DNA of 64,000 nucleotides from Azoarcus sp. L1K30 (GCF_018122735.1 NZ_JAGRRD010000001.1:1504375-1568374); one strand, 5' to 3'. Counted from the first letter of the stretch, positions 10,510 through 18,909 are shown. Notes: generated by a model not told the origin, from the sequence alone. A program made the numbers and translations.

Positions 10510-10761
10510 CTAGCGCTGGCTCAGCAGGCCGATCATCTCCTTCCACCGCTCCACCTCGCATGCCTTGCTGCCATTGACCATACCCCAGATATCATAGTCG
10601 TCGGCACGCAGCAGATCTTCAAGATCTGCAAGCTGATCGTCGGTGAGACGATCGAAGTCGCGCTCCAAGAAGCGCTGAAACACGAGGTCCAGCTCCAGCA
10701 GTGCCCTGCGGCACTGCCAGCGCACGCGACCCCGGTTGATGGTCAGCGCATCAGACCGCAC
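10510..10761 (-). CDS. sdhE: succinate dehydrogenase FAD assembly factor SdhE
   Basis: Small soluble factor (83 residues) that helps attach FAD covalently to SdhA. It overlaps the 3' end of sdhB by 11 bp, the usual arrangement. The family signature R-G-x-x-E is present as CRRALLELD, so the glycine of the motif is alanine here. That glycine is important in the enterobacterial protein, where substitution by Arg abolishes function. The rest (FLERDFDRLTDDQLADLEDL, then a C-terminal WKEMIGLL helix) fits the five-helix fold. Identity is secure from context and motif, and the Gly-to-Ala change is conservative. Confidence 0.92.
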   Translation of the reverse strand: MRSDALTINRGRVRWQCRRALLELDLVFQRFLERDFDRLTDDQLADLEDLLRADDYDIWGMVNGSKACEVERWKEMIGLLSQR

Positions 10762-11461
10762 GGCGAACCATCATGTCCTTGATCTTGCCAATGGCCTTGG
10801 TCGGATTCAGGCTCTTCGGACATACATCGACACAGTTCATGATGCTGTGGCAACGGAACAGGCGATACGGATCCTCGAGGTTGTCCAGACGCGCGTTCGT
10901 ATCCTGGTCGCGCGTATCGGCGAGGAATCGATAGGCGGCCAGCAGACCGGCCGGCCCGACGAACTTGTCCGGATTCCACCAGAACGATGGGCACGAGGTC
11001 GAACAGCATGCGCACAGGATGCACTCGTACAGCCCGTTGAGCTCTTCGCGCTCCTCCGGCGACTGCAGGCGCTCGCGTTCGGGCGCCGGGTCGTTGTTGA
11101 CCAGGTAGGGCTTGATCGAGTGGTACTGCTTGAAGAACTGGGTCATATCCACGATCAGATCGCGGATGACCGGCAGCCCGGGCAGCGGACGCAGCGTGAT
11201 CGGCTGCGCCAGGCTGTCGATGTCGGTCAGACACGCCAGGCCGTTCTTTCCGTTGATGTTCATCGCGTCCGAACCGCACACGCCTTCGCGGCACGAACGA
11301 CGGAAGGACATCGAATCGTCCTTTGCGCGCAGGCGCACCAGCGCATCGAGCAGCTTCTTGTCGGAAGCCTCGAGCTCTACGGTGATGTCCTGCATGTAGG
11401 GCTTCTCGTCACGATCGGGATCATAACGATAGATCTTGAATGAAACGCTGCGCTTGCTCAT
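10751..11461 (-). CDS. sdhB: succinate dehydrogenase iron-sulfur subunit
   Basis: Electron-transfer subunit of complex II, 236 residues. Ligands of the 2Fe-2S cluster are in SCREGVCGSDAMNINGKNG plus the following LAC. The 4Fe-4S ligands are in CILCACCSTSCPSFWW, and the 3Fe-4S ligands in CHSIMNCVDVCPKSLNP. It follows sdhA by 21 bp and overlaps sdhE. The length and all three cluster motifs are intact. Confidence 0.98.
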   Translation of the reverse strand: MSKRSVSFKIYRYDPDRDEKPYMQDITVELEASDKKLLDALVRLRAKDDSMSFRRSCREGVCGSDAMNINGKNGLACLTDIDSLAQPITLRPLPGLPVIRDLIVDMTQFFKQYHSIKPYLVNNDPAPERERLQSPEEREELNGLYECILCACCSTSCPSFWWNPDKFVGPAGLLAAYRFLADTRDQDTNARLDNLEDPYRLFRCHSIMNCVDVCPKSLNPTKAIGKIKDMMVRRAV

Positions 11462-11482
11462 GTCGAATATTCTCCCGCGCCG

Positions 11483-13276
11483 TTAGTAGGTACGCTTGGC
11501 CAGCGCAATCGGCTTCACATCGTCGGACAGCGGCTTGAGATTGACCGGCTTGTAGTCGAGCCGGTTGCCTTCGCTGTACCACAGGGTGTGCTTGAGCCAG
11601 TTGGCGTCGTCGCGACCGTTGGGATTTTCTGCGGTATCCGGTGCGTCATCGCGCACGTGGGCACCGCGCGATTCCTTGCGCGCTTCGGCCGACACGATCG
11701 TGGCCCGTGCAACCTCGATGAGGTTGTCGAGTTCGAGCGCTTCCATACGCGCAACGTTCCACACCTTCGACTTGTCGGCGATCTCGGTGCGCTTGGCACG
11801 CTCGGCCACTTCGGCCATCTTCGTGACACCCTGCTTGAGCAGGTCATCGAAGCGGAACACACCCGCGTGCTTCTGCATCGTGCGACGCATCTCGAGACCC
11901 ACATCGAACACGCTCTCGCCGCCGGTCTGGCTTTCCAGCCGCGCAAGACGGGCCAGCGAGACGTCGGCAGCATCGGCAGGCAGCGGCTTGAGGCTGAGAT
12001 TGCCGGACTGGAAGTCCTCGACCACGGTCTCGCCCGCGGACTTGCCGAACACCAGCAGGTCGAGCAGCGAGTTGGTACCCAGACGGTTCGCGCCATGCAC
12101 TGAAGCGCAGGCACATTCGCCAGCGGCGTAGAAACCCACGACCGGGGTATTGTGGTTGCCATCCTTCGGCACCACGACCTGACCCTTGTAGTTGGTCGGA
12201 ATACCGCCCATCTGATAGTGGCAAGTCGGCACGACCGGGATCGGTGCCTTGATCGGATCGACACCGGCGAACTGGATCGCGATCTCACGAATGCCCGGCA
12301 GGCGCTTCATGATGTTCTCGGGGGCCAGGTGGGTGATGTCGAGCAGCACGTGATCCTTGTCGGGACCACAGCCACGACCTTCGTTGATCTCGGTCGTCAT
12401 TGCACGCGAGACGACGTCACGCGAGGCCAGATCCTTCAGGTTGGGTGCGTAGCGTTCCATGAAACGCTCGCCCGACGCGTTGCGCAGAATGCCGCCTTCG
12501 CCGCGCACACCTTCGGTAATCAGCACACCCGCGCCGGCCACGCCGGTGGGGTGGAACTGCCAGAACTCCATGTCTTCCAGCGGAATGCCGGCACGTGCCG
12601 CCATACCGACACCGTCACCGGTGTTGATGAAGGCATTGGTCGAGGAATGATAGATCCGGCCGGCACCGCCGGTGGCGAACACCGTGGCCTTGGCATGGAA
12701 GATCGACACTTCGCCGGTTTCCATTTCCATCGCGGTCACGCCGAGCACGTCACCGTTCTCGTTGCGAATCAGATCCAGCGCCATCCATTCGACGAAGAAC
12801 TGAGTGTTGGCGCGCACGTTGCGCTGATACAGCGCATGCAGCATGGCATGGCCGGTACGGTCGGCTGCGGCACAGGAGCGCATCACCGGCGCCTGACCAT
12901 AGTTCATCGAGTGACCGCCGAACGGGCGCTGGTAGATCTTGCCGTTGTCGGTGCGATCGAAAGGCATGCCGTAGTGCTCGAGCTCGACCACGACTTCGTT
13001 GGCCTTCTTGCACATGAACTCGATGGCATCCTGGTCACCCAGCCAGTCCGACCCCTTGACGGTGTCGTACATGTGCCAGTGCCAGTTGTCTTCGGTCGAG
13101 TTGCCGAGGGACGCGGCCACCCCGCCCTGCGCTGCCACGGTGTGGGAGCGGGTCGGGAAAACCTTGGTCAGGACTGCCGTCTTCATGCCGGCTTCGGAGA
13201 GTTGCAGGGCAGCCCGCAGACCGGCACCACCGGCGCCGACGATGACCGCATCAAAGGTACGCTTCGCGACGTTCAC
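11483..13276 (-). CDS. sdhA: succinate dehydrogenase flavoprotein subunit
   Basis: Oxidises succinate to fumarate with covalently bound FAD. The FAD-binding motif is AVIVGAGGAGLRAAL, the flavinylated histidine lies in TRSHTVAAQGGVAAS, and the active-site region HPTGVAGAGVLITEGVRGEG is intact. I take the GTG at 13276 as start (597 residues, MNVAKRTFDA) because GGAGG lies eight bases upstream. An in-frame GTG at 13291 would sit inside sdhD before that site. The gene begins 2 bp after the sdhD stop, indicating translational coupling. Confidence 0.97.
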   Translation of the reverse strand: MNVAKRTFDAVIVGAGGAGLRAALQLSEAGMKTAVLTKVFPTRSHTVAAQGGVAASLGNSTEDNWHWHMYDTVKGSDWLGDQDAIEFMCKKANEVVVELEHYGMPFDRTDNGKIYQRPFGGHSMNYGQAPVMRSCAAADRTGHAMLHALYQRNVRANTQFFVEWMALDLIRNENGDVLGVTAMEMETGEVSIFHAKATVFATGGAGRIYHSSTNAFINTGDGVGMAARAGIPLEDMEFWQFHPTGVAGAGVLITEGVRGEGGILRNASGERFMERYAPNLKDLASRDVVSRAMTTEINEGRGCGPDKDHVLLDITHLAPENIMKRLPGIREIAIQFAGVDPIKAPIPVVPTCHYQMGGIPTNYKGQVVVPKDGNHNTPVVGFYAAGECACASVHGANRLGTNSLLDLLVFGKSAGETVVEDFQSGNLSLKPLPADAADVSLARLARLESQTGGESVFDVGLEMRRTMQKHAGVFRFDDLLKQGVTKMAEVAERAKRTEIADKSKVWNVARMEALELDNLIEVARATIVSAEARKESRGAHVRDDAPDTAENPNGRDDANWLKHTLWYSEGNRLDYKPVNLKPLSDDVKPIALAKRTY

Positions 13277-13278
13277 GC

Positions 13279-13626
13279 TTACAGCCTCCACAGAATCTGG
13301 GCCGCCCAGCCGGCATAGCCGACGAGCAGAAAGAGAGTAACCAGGTGTAGCGCGAGGCGCACACCGGTAGGCTTGACGTAGTCCATCCAGATGTCACGCA
13401 CGCCGATCCAGGCGTGGTAGAACACCGACAGGAAGAACAGGAAGCTCAGAAACTTGAACAGACCGTTGGAAAACAGTCCCGACCATGCGCTGTAGCTGAA
13501 CTCGGGCAAAGCCAGCGTACAGACGGCGAAGATGAGTGTGTACAGCGCCATGTAGACAGCGGTACCGCGCTGGGCAATCCAGTCCTTGAGACCGTAATGC
13601 GCGCCGACGATGGGACGGTTCACCAT
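13279..13626 (-). CDS. sdhD: succinate dehydrogenase membrane anchor subunit
   Basis: Hydrophobic 115-residue anchor with three membrane segments (about residues 22-42, 52-73 and 90-110) that with SdhC holds the iron-sulfur and flavin subunits and shapes the quinone and haem b site. The segment FYHAWIGVRDIWMDYVKP carries the histidine and the D-Y pair usual for this family. Its ATG overlaps the sdhC stop by 7 bases (ATGGTGA), so it is translationally coupled to sdhC. Confidence 0.95.
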   Translation of the reverse strand: MVNRPIVGAHYGLKDWIAQRGTAVYMALYTLIFAVCTLALPEFSYSAWSGLFSNGLFKFLSFLFFLSVFYHAWIGVRDIWMDYVKPTGVRLALHLVTLFLLVGYAGWAAQILWRL

Positions 13627-14009
13627 AGTTTCACCCCGATGATCACGGTGAGCACCAGACTCACGATCAGAACGATGCGTGCGGAATTACGTGCAGCCTG
13701 AAGCTCGACGCCTTTGTGCATGTCGAGCAGCAGGAAGCGGATACCGGCGCAGAAATGATGCATGTAGGCCCACAACAGGCCGAGGAGCAACAGCTTGGCA
13801 AGCGGATGCGAGACCACCGCCGAGAACACTTCAAACGATTCTGGCGACCCCAGACTGCGGTCGAGCAGATAAAGCAGGAAGGGCAGCATCAGAAACAACC
13901 CCGCCCCACTGACCCGATGAAGGATCGACACGAAACCCGGCAACGGCAACCGGATCTCATTGATGGCCAGATGTTTCGGCCTTTGTTTGCGCACTGTCAC
14001 TTCTGACAT
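13620..14009 (-). CDS. sdhC: succinate dehydrogenase cytochrome b556 subunit
   Basis: First gene of the sdh operon, 129 residues with three membrane segments. The family signature is RPLSP-like at the N-terminus (QRPKHLAINEIRLPLPGFVS), followed by ILHRVSGAGLF with the quinone-site Ser and Arg. The haem-ligand region is WAYMHHFCAGIRFLLLD. The ATG at 14009 has GGGGAG six bases upstream, so the longer in-frame start at 14027 is rejected. It follows the gntR gene by about 96 bp, with a possible own promoter in between. Confidence 0.95.
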   Translation of the reverse strand: MSEVTVRKQRPKHLAINEIRLPLPGFVSILHRVSGAGLFLMLPFLLYLLDRSLGSPESFEVFSAVVSHPLAKLLLLGLLWAYMHHFCAGIRFLLLDMHKGVELQAARNSARIVLIVSLVLTVIIGVKLW

Positions 14010-14066
14010 GAAGACTCCCCTCAACATGCGCGGCGAAGATACGCCGCAGACCCCTAAAAGCTACTG

Positions 14067-14072
14067 ATTATA
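14067..14072 (-). promoter_or_regulatory. possible -10 element of the sdh operon promoter
   Basis: The minus strand has a perfect TATAAT at 14072-14067, about 58 bp upstream of the sdhC ATG. No good -35 hexamer is found 16-18 bases upstream, so the promoter would need an activator or be weak. Read-through from gntR is an alternative. Confidence 0.4.
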
Positions 14073-14105
14073 GCGATGTACTACTGTTACTCCGGGCTCC
14101 CACCC

Positions 14106-14834
14106 TTAATTGAGTTCGTTCAGGTAGAAATGCTCCGCGGTCGAATACAAACCACGGCGCCACTCTACGGGCTTGTCTCCATAGGTGTAGGTCACCCGCT
14201 CCACCGACAGAAGAGGCGTACCCTCCGCCACTTTCAATGCTTCGCTGGTGGACCGGTCTGCCGCGACGGCACGGATCCGCTCCTGCGCCCTGATCATGCG
14301 CGATCCGAAACGGGTCTCGAGCAGGCTGTAGAGCGAACCATGCCAATCCTGCAATGTCTCGAAATTCAAACCCTGGAAGAGTTCTCCAGGAAGATAGATT
14401 TCATCCACCACCACCGGCTTCTGTGCAAACTTCAGCAATCGGCGCAAAATGATGATAGGCGCGCCCGGCTCGATCGCAAGCATCCGTGACGCTTCCTGAC
14501 CCGCCTTGGCACGCCAGCAGTCGAGCGGTACGCTTTGCGGTGGCGTAAGATCACCATCAACCGGAACCAGACGAAGAAAACGGAACAGCGCTCGCGGATC
14601 GTTGTGCGAGGCAACGTAGGTACCCTTGCCCTGCTTGCGCACCAGAAGATTGTCGCCGGCGATCTCGTCGATCGCCTTGCGCACGGTGCCTTGGGAAACG
14701 CCAAAACGGGCGGCAAGTTCCTGCTCGCTGGGTATGGCCTGCCCCGGACGCCATTCGCCCGCCTCAAGCGCCTGGAGTATCAGGGTCTTGATCTGGCGGT
14801 ACAAAGGGCTGAAAGTGGGGGTTTCCTGAGCCAT
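14106..14834 (-). CDS. GntR-family (HutC/UTRA type) transcriptional regulator
   Basis: DNA-binding regulator of 242 residues. The N-terminal winged helix includes YRQIKTLILQALEAGEWRPG, PSEQELAARFGVSQGTVRKA and LLVRKQGKGTYVA (about residues 12-75). The C-terminal part (about 95-235) fits the UTRA effector domain, including PVVVDEIYLPGELFQGL and VERVTYTYGDKPVEWRRGLY. It sits directly upstream of sdhC in the same direction and divergent from mdh, with a 26-bp palindrome 43-68 bp before its start. The location strongly suggests control of TCA-cycle genes and of itself. The effector is unknown; a TCA or organic acid is plausible by analogy with other regulators of this type. Confidence 0.9.
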   Translation of the reverse strand: MAQETPTFSPLYRQIKTLILQALEAGEWRPGQAIPSEQELAARFGVSQGTVRKAIDEIAGDNLLVRKQGKGTYVASHNDPRALFRFLRLVPVDGDLTPPQSVPLDCWRAKAGQEASRMLAIEPGAPIIILRRLLKFAQKPVVVDEIYLPGELFQGLNFETLQDWHGSLYSLLETRFGSRMIRAQERIRAVAADRSTSEALKVAEGTPLLSVERVTYTYGDKPVEWRRGLYSTAEHFYLNELN

Positions 14835-14876
14835 TCCCGTATTTCATCACAAAATTTTTCGAGCGTCTATGGGTCA

Positions 14877-14902
14877 TCTTTTGTCTTATATAAGACAAAA
14901 GA
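14877..14902. promoter_or_regulatory. 26-bp perfect palindrome, probable GntR operator
   Basis: Each 13-base half reads TCTTTTGTCTTAT inwards and the two halves are exact reverse complements with no spacer. The core contains GTCTTAT-ATAAGAC, which fits the GT...AC symmetry of GntR-family sites. Its centre is about 54 bp upstream of the predicted mdh start of transcription and about 55 bp upstream of the gntR ATG, so one site could control both divergent genes. I see no second copy in the window. Confidence 0.75.
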
Positions 14903-14908
14903 CACGAT

Positions 14909-14937
14909 TTGACAGCACTAGCAGATATCCCTAAGAT
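14909..14937 (+). promoter_or_regulatory. sigma-70 promoter of mdh
   Basis: A perfect TTGACA (14909-14914) and TAAGAT (14932-14937) are spaced by exactly 17 bases, giving a 5' leader of about 110 bases before mdh. The -35 begins 6 bp after the end of the palindrome, so a protein bound there would touch polymerase. Confidence 0.7.
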
Positions 14938-15055
14938 TCCTGCGCCTTGAGATTGCCGCCTGAGCGTCGCCGTTTCATACGTTCCCCGTCCCCGGGGGCC
15001 GCATCAAGAGCACGAACAATTCACCCAGACCGTCTTGTTTTGAGGGAGTATCCAA

Positions 15056-16048
15056 ATGAGCAAAGCCCCCGTCCGCGTTGCAGTCACCGGCGCCGCCGGC
15101 CAGATCGGTTACAGCCTGCTGTTCCGTATCGCCAGTGGCGAAATGCTGGGCAAGGACCAGCCCGTCATTCTGCAATTGCTCGATCTGCCCCAGGCCCAGA
15201 AGGCGGTCAAGGGTGTGATGATGGAACTGGAAGACTGCGCTTTCCCGCTGCTGGCCGGCATGATCGCCACCGACGACCCGAACGTCGCCTTCAAGGATGC
15301 CAAGGTCGCCCTGCTCGTCGGCGCCCGCCCCCGTGGCCCCGGCATGGAGCGCAAGGACCTGCTGACCGAAAACGCCAAGATCTTCACCGTGCAGGGCGCG
15401 GCCATCGGCCAGTACGCCGATCCTGACTGCAAGGTGCTGGTAGTCGGCAACCCCTGCAACACCAACGCCTACATCGCCAAGGAAGTTGCCCAGAAGTTCG
15501 GTCGCGTCCCGGCCAAGAACTTCACCGGCATGCTCCGCCTGGACCACAACCGCGCGCTGTCGCAACTGGCCTCGAAGTCGGGCCGCGATGTGTCCAGCCT
15601 CAAGAGCCTGGTCGTGTGGGGCAATCACTCGCCCACGATGTACGCCGACTACCGCTTCGTCACCTCCAGCGGCGACAATGTCAAGGGCCTGATCAACGAT
15701 GAAGCATGGAACCGCGACGTGTTCCTGCCCACCGTCGGCAAGCGCGGCGCTGCCATCATCGAAGCGCGCGGCCTGTCCTCCGCCGCGTCGGCCGCAAACG
15801 CTGCCATCGACCACATCCGCGACTGGGTGCTGGGCTCGAAGGGCGAGTGGGTCACCATGGGTATCCCGTCCGATGGCTCCTACGACATCCCGGAAGGCAT
15901 CATCTACGGCTTCCCCGTCACCACCGAGAACGGCGAGTACAAGATCGTCCAGGGTCTTGAAATCGACGCCTTCTCGCGCGAGCGCATGACCCACACCCTC
16001 AACGAACTGCTCGAAGAGCGCGAAGGCGTGAAGGATCTGCTCGGCTGA
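15056..16048 (+). CDS. mdh: malate dehydrogenase (NAD)
   Basis: Interconverts malate and oxaloacetate in the TCA cycle. The 330 residues match the type-2 bacterial MDH family, with [20 protein letters not shown] for NAD binding, the substrate-loop arginines in [15 protein letters not shown], the conserved [14 protein letters not shown] and the catalytic histidine in [21 protein letters not shown] lies seven bases before the ATG. It diverges from the gntR-sdh unit and is followed by two hairpins, so it is probably monocistronic. Confidence 0.97.
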   Translation: MSKAPVRVAVTGAAGQIGYSLLFRIASGEMLGKDQPVILQLLDLPQAQKAVKGVMMELEDCAFPLLAGMIATDDPNVAFKDAKVALLVGARPRGPGMERKDLLTENAKIFTVQGAAIGQYADPDCKVLVVGNPCNTNAYIAKEVAQKFGRVPAKNFTGMLRLDHNRALSQLASKSGRDVSSLKSLVVWGNHSPTMYADYRFVTSSGDNVKGLINDEAWNRDVFLPTVGKRGAAIIEARGLSSAASAANAAIDHIRDWVLGSKGEWVTMGIPSDGSYDIPEGIIYGFPVTTENGEYKIVQGLEIDAFSRERMTHTLNELLEEREGVKDLLG

Positions 16049-16062
16049 TCACGGCACGCTCG

Positions 16063-16124
16063 CGGACGGGGCCGGCCCCGTCCGATGATTGAAAGGCGCG
16101 CAACCATGTTGTGCGCCTTTTTCG
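16063..16124 (+). terminator. double hairpin terminator after mdh
   Basis: The first element is a 22-bp perfect palindrome at 16063-16084 (CGGACGGGGCC and its complement). The second is a stem of 12 pairs at 16092-16120 (AAAGGCGCGCAA against TTGTGCGCCTTT, one G-U) followed by five T in all. The second is a typical Rho-independent terminator. Confidence 0.8.
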
Positions 16125-16176
16125 TTTACCCGCGCCTGCTGCTATGCTTGCGCCCGGTTTTCACGGGATCAAGCAT

Positions 16177-17178
16177 ATGAACGCAAGCTGTACGACGCAT
16201 CCGGCCGACATTCTCTTCAGCGGCGAAAAGCCGTTTCCGATCCTGCCCGCCGTCGATCATTATGCAGGCTCCGAGAAGCTGATCCGCAAGGCGCTGGCGC
16301 TGCAGCAGACGCTCGGACCCATCTTCGACATCACCGGAGACTGCGAAGATGGTGCGCGCGCGGGAGCCGAGGCCGAACACGCGGAAATGGTCGCGACGCT
16401 CGCACTCAGCGATGAGAACCGCCATGGTCGCATGGGCGCACGCATACACGACATCACCCATGCCCACTGGCAACGCGATCTCGAGATCCTGGTCGGAACG
16501 GCAGGACACCGGCTCGCGTTCATCACCCTTCCCAAGGTGCGCTCGGCTGCGGACACAGCGGCGCAGATTGCCGCCCTCAGGCGCGTCGAAAACACACACG
16601 GCATTACCCGCCCGCTGCCGGTCCATGTGCTGATCGAAACCCATGGCGCCCTGCGCGAGGTTTGGAACATCGCCGCGCTCGAGGGGGTCGAGTCGATCGA
16701 TTTCGGGCTGATGGATTTCGTTTCCGGGCACCACGGGGCGATCCCGGGCAGCGCAATGAAAAGCCCGGACCAGTTCGAGCATCCGCTCGTCGTTCGCGCA
16801 AAAACCGAGATTTCCGCCGCAGCCTTGGCCAACGGCGTCGTGCCATCGCACAACGTCACCACCGAACTCAAGGATCTCGACATCATTCGCAGCGACGCCA
16901 CGCGGGCGCGGCGGGAGTTCGGCTATCTGCGCATGTGGAGCATCCACCCCAACCAGATCCAGCCCATCGTCGAAGCGATGCGGCCTGACTTCTCCGAAGT
17001 CCAGGAGGCTGCCGAGATCCTGATCGCGGCGCAGGACGCCTCTTGGGGGCCAATTCAACACAATGGCCGCCTGCACGACCGCGCGTCCTATCGCTACTAC
17101 TGGGAACTGCTGCTGCGCGCACGCAGCACCGGCATGCAACTATCCGACGACGCTGCAGGCCGCTTCTTCGAAAACTGA
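16177..17178 (+). CDS. CitE-like HpcH/HpaI-family CoA-ester lyase
   Basis: Member of the citrate lyase beta / malyl-CoA lyase superfamily (TIM barrel, Mg-dependent cleavage or formation of a CoA ester), 333 residues from the ATG at 16177. Visible family signs are PAVDHYAGSEKLIRKAL, FDITGDCEDGARAG, the metal-ligand region VLIETHGALREVW, FGLMDFVSGHHGA and MWSIHPNQIQPIVEAM. It lacks the citrate lyase partner genes citD and citF, so it is not citrate lyase. Malyl-CoA, methylmalyl-CoA or citramalyl-CoA are possible substrates and the sequence does not decide. It follows mdh after a terminator, so it is likely separately transcribed. A longer in-frame start at 16111 would overlap the terminator. 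Confidence 0.82.
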   Translation: MNASCTTHPADILFSGEKPFPILPAVDHYAGSEKLIRKALALQQTLGPIFDITGDCEDGARAGAEAEHAEMVATLALSDENRHGRMGARIHDITHAHWQRDLEILVGTAGHRLAFITLPKVRSAADTAAQIAALRRVENTHGITRPLPVHVLIETHGALREVWNIAALEGVESIDFGLMDFVSGHHGAIPGSAMKSPDQFEHPLVVRAKTEISAAALANGVVPSHNVTTELKDLDIIRSDATRARREFGYLRMWSIHPNQIQPIVEAMRPDFSEVQEAAEILIAAQDASWGPIQHNGRLHDRASYRYYWELLLRARSTGMQLSDDAAGRFFEN

Positions 17179-17239
17179 TCAAGCAAGGCGGCCTCGCTTG
17201 CCGGCCAGAACCGGGCGAGGCCCGCCTCTGGCCGAGTGC

Positions 17240-17926
17240 TCAGGCCTTGGTCTCAGGCGCCGCCTTCACGGTGGCGGCAACCGGCGTCTTGCGTGTCCGA
17301 CGCGGCGCAGCCTTTGCCGGAGTCGCCTTTGCCGGAGTCGCCTTCGCCGGGGTCGCCTTCGCCCCGACAACTTGCGCCGGCATGATGTCGACCGCCGTCG
17401 TTGCCGCTGCGTCCGCTACCACCGCCTTCACAGCCCTTGCTCCGCCGGACTTCGCGCTATCCGCAGCAACGCTTGCAGGTTTCGTGCGCGGCTTGCGAAC
17501 CGGCGCCACCTTCGGCGGCGCGAGCGCGGCCGGCTCGGTACCGGCTCTCGCCGCCGCAGCTGACAATTCGCCCTCCGTGCGCACACCCGCACGCTGAACG
17601 ACACTGAGCTGAGGCCAGGCGGCACGCATCATCAGCCGGACCGCACGATCGGCGCCGAGCGGGTCCACCGCCGACATGATTGAATCGGCACGCGGAAACC
17701 ACGGCAGAAACAACTCGATCGACGCGGTCTGTCCCCTGCGTCCCGCAGCCAATGCGGGCAGCCAGGGATTGGGAAGGGTTGCGATCGAGTCGAACCATTG
17801 CTGCCATTGATCACCCACGAATTGGGTCCAACCTTGCCAGGCCGCCCAAGGTTGCGTGTATGCCTTCAGCCACGCGGATGAAATTGCGGCAATCGGCGTC
17901 GACGCCGAAGTGGAATCGGTCTTCAT
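17240..17926 (-). CDS. unknown protein with histone-H1-like Lys/Ala/Pro C-terminal tail
   Basis: Not recognised as a named family. The 228 residues fall in two parts. Residues 1-110 are Trp-rich and probably helical (AWLKAYTQPWAAWQGWTQFV). Residues 125-228 are almost entirely Ala, Lys, Pro, Thr and Val, with a tandem KATPA repeat and basic patches (RRTRKTPVAATVKAAPETKA), like nucleoid-binding tails of histone-H1-like proteins and of the PHA-granule protein PhaM. Its ATG overlaps the stop of the LysR gene by 4 bases (ATGA), so the two are translationally coupled. A role in DNA or polyhydroxyalkanoate granule binding is only a guess from composition. Confidence 0.7.
   Translation of the reverse strand: MKTDSTSASTPIAAISSAWLKAYTQPWAAWQGWTQFVGDQWQQWFDSIATLPNPWLPALAAGRRGQTASIELFLPWFPRADSIMSAVDPLGADRAVRLMMRAAWPQLSVVQRAGVRTEGELSAAAARAGTEPAALAPPKVAPVRKPRTKPASVAADSAKSGGARAVKAVVADAAATTAVDIMPAQVVGAKATPAKATPAKATPAKAAPRRTRKTPVAATVKAAPETKA
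17310..17369. repeat. 15-bp tandem repeat, four copies
   Basis: The unit GCCTTTGCCGGAGTC occurs twice exactly (17310-17324, 17325-17339), followed by a third copy with two changes and a degenerate fourth. It encodes the KATPA repeat in the tail of the overlying protein. In-frame copy-number change would alter tail length without breaking the gene. Confidence 0.85.
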
Positions 17927-18882
17927 GACGAAGCTCCTGGAGACGATGAGGAGAATGCTCCCGAAGGATACTCCTGCGACGCGCTCGCGGCTGTGACAGC
18001 CACCTCATCGAGCACACTCAGGAACCCTCTCAGCAAGGGGCCCTGCTCGTCTGCAAGATATGCAACCGCCAGCGGAAAACACGCTGCCGGATCCGCGATC
18101 GGCAGGTAGCGCACCCGTGGCATCCGCACGCACGCCAAAGGCGCCGGCAACAAGGCGACACCCAGACCGGCGGCAACGAGGCCGATTTGCGTGGTCGCCT
18201 CCCGCGCGAGCTGAACCACCCTTGGCTCGAATCCGGCAGCCCTGCATAGCGAACGCAACAGCAGCGGCAACCCTGTGCCCGAATCGAGCGGAAAGGTGAT
18301 GAATTCCTCGTGCCTGAGATCTGAGAAGTTAATTTCTCCTGCCTCAGCCAAGGGATGCAAGGCATTGACCGCAAGCAGCAAGGGGTCGCGTCCAATCTCG
18401 CGCACCACGATGCCGGAGGCGGCATCGGGCAATCCGGAGCGCACGAAACCCACGTCGAGCCTGCCACGCGCAAGGGCCTCGAACTGCTCGGTGGAGAACA
18501 TCTCGCGCAACTGCAGGTGAACATCCGGATGACGGCGGCGATAGGCATGAAGCACATCGGGAAGCGTATTCGCGAAAGGCAAGGACGAGGTGAATCCGAT
18601 GCGCAACTCACCCGCTTCGCCGCTCGCCATCCGGCGCGCCTCGTCCGATGCCGCAGTTGCCGCGGCCAAGACCTCCCGGGCGCGAATCAGGAACCGTCCC
18701 CCGGCCGGGGTCAGCTTCACCTTGCGCCTGGCGCGATCGAAGAGTTGCACCCCAATCTCTGCCTCCAGGTCCCTGATCTGCATCGACAGCGGCGGCTGGC
18801 CAATGTGCAAACGCTCGGCGGCACGCGTAAAGCTCAATTCCTCCGCCACCATGACGAAATAGCGAAGATGCCGGAGCTCCAT
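17923..18882 (-). CDS. LysR-family transcriptional regulator
   Basis: Regulator of 319 residues. The N-terminal helix-turn-helix is typical (LRYFVMVAEELSFTRAAERL, then QPPLSMQIRDLEAEIGVQLF). The co-inducer domain follows, with the BenM/CatM-like string TPAGGRFLIRAREVLAA and ELRIGFTSSLPFANTLP. It is divergent from an MFS transporter with a LysR-type inverted repeat between them, so that transporter is the likely target. It is coupled by a 4-base overlap to the Lys/Ala/Pro-tailed gene downstream. The effector is unknown. Confidence 0.93.
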   Translation of the reverse strand: MELRHLRYFVMVAEELSFTRAAERLHIGQPPLSMQIRDLEAEIGVQLFDRARRKVKLTPAGGRFLIRAREVLAAATAASDEARRMASGEAGELRIGFTSSLPFANTLPDVLHAYRRRHPDVHLQLREMFSTEQFEALARGRLDVGFVRSGLPDAASGIVVREIGRDPLLLAVNALHPLAEAGEINFSDLRHEEFITFPLDSGTGLPLLLRSLCRAAGFEPRVVQLAREATTQIGLVAAGLGVALLPAPLACVRMPRVRYLPIADPAACFPLAVAYLADEQGPLLRGFLSVLDEVAVTAASASQEYPSGAFSSSSPGASS

Positions 18883-18909
18883 TCATATCTCCCATATATG
18901 GAAACGAGC

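Noticed and set aside
16177-17178. Citrate lyase beta subunit (CitE)
   Set aside because: No citD, citF or citC neighbours; stand-alone CitE-like proteins act on other CoA esters.
17182-17225. Hairpin between the CoA-ester lyase and the Lys-rich gene
   Set aside because: The stem (GGCGGCCTCGC with GCGAGGCCCGCC) has a bulge and no T run in either direction; it may be chance in GC-rich DNA.
17310-17369. CRISPR-like repeat array
   Set aside because: The 15-bp units are directly adjacent without spacers and encode a peptide repeat; no CRISPR array occurs in the window.
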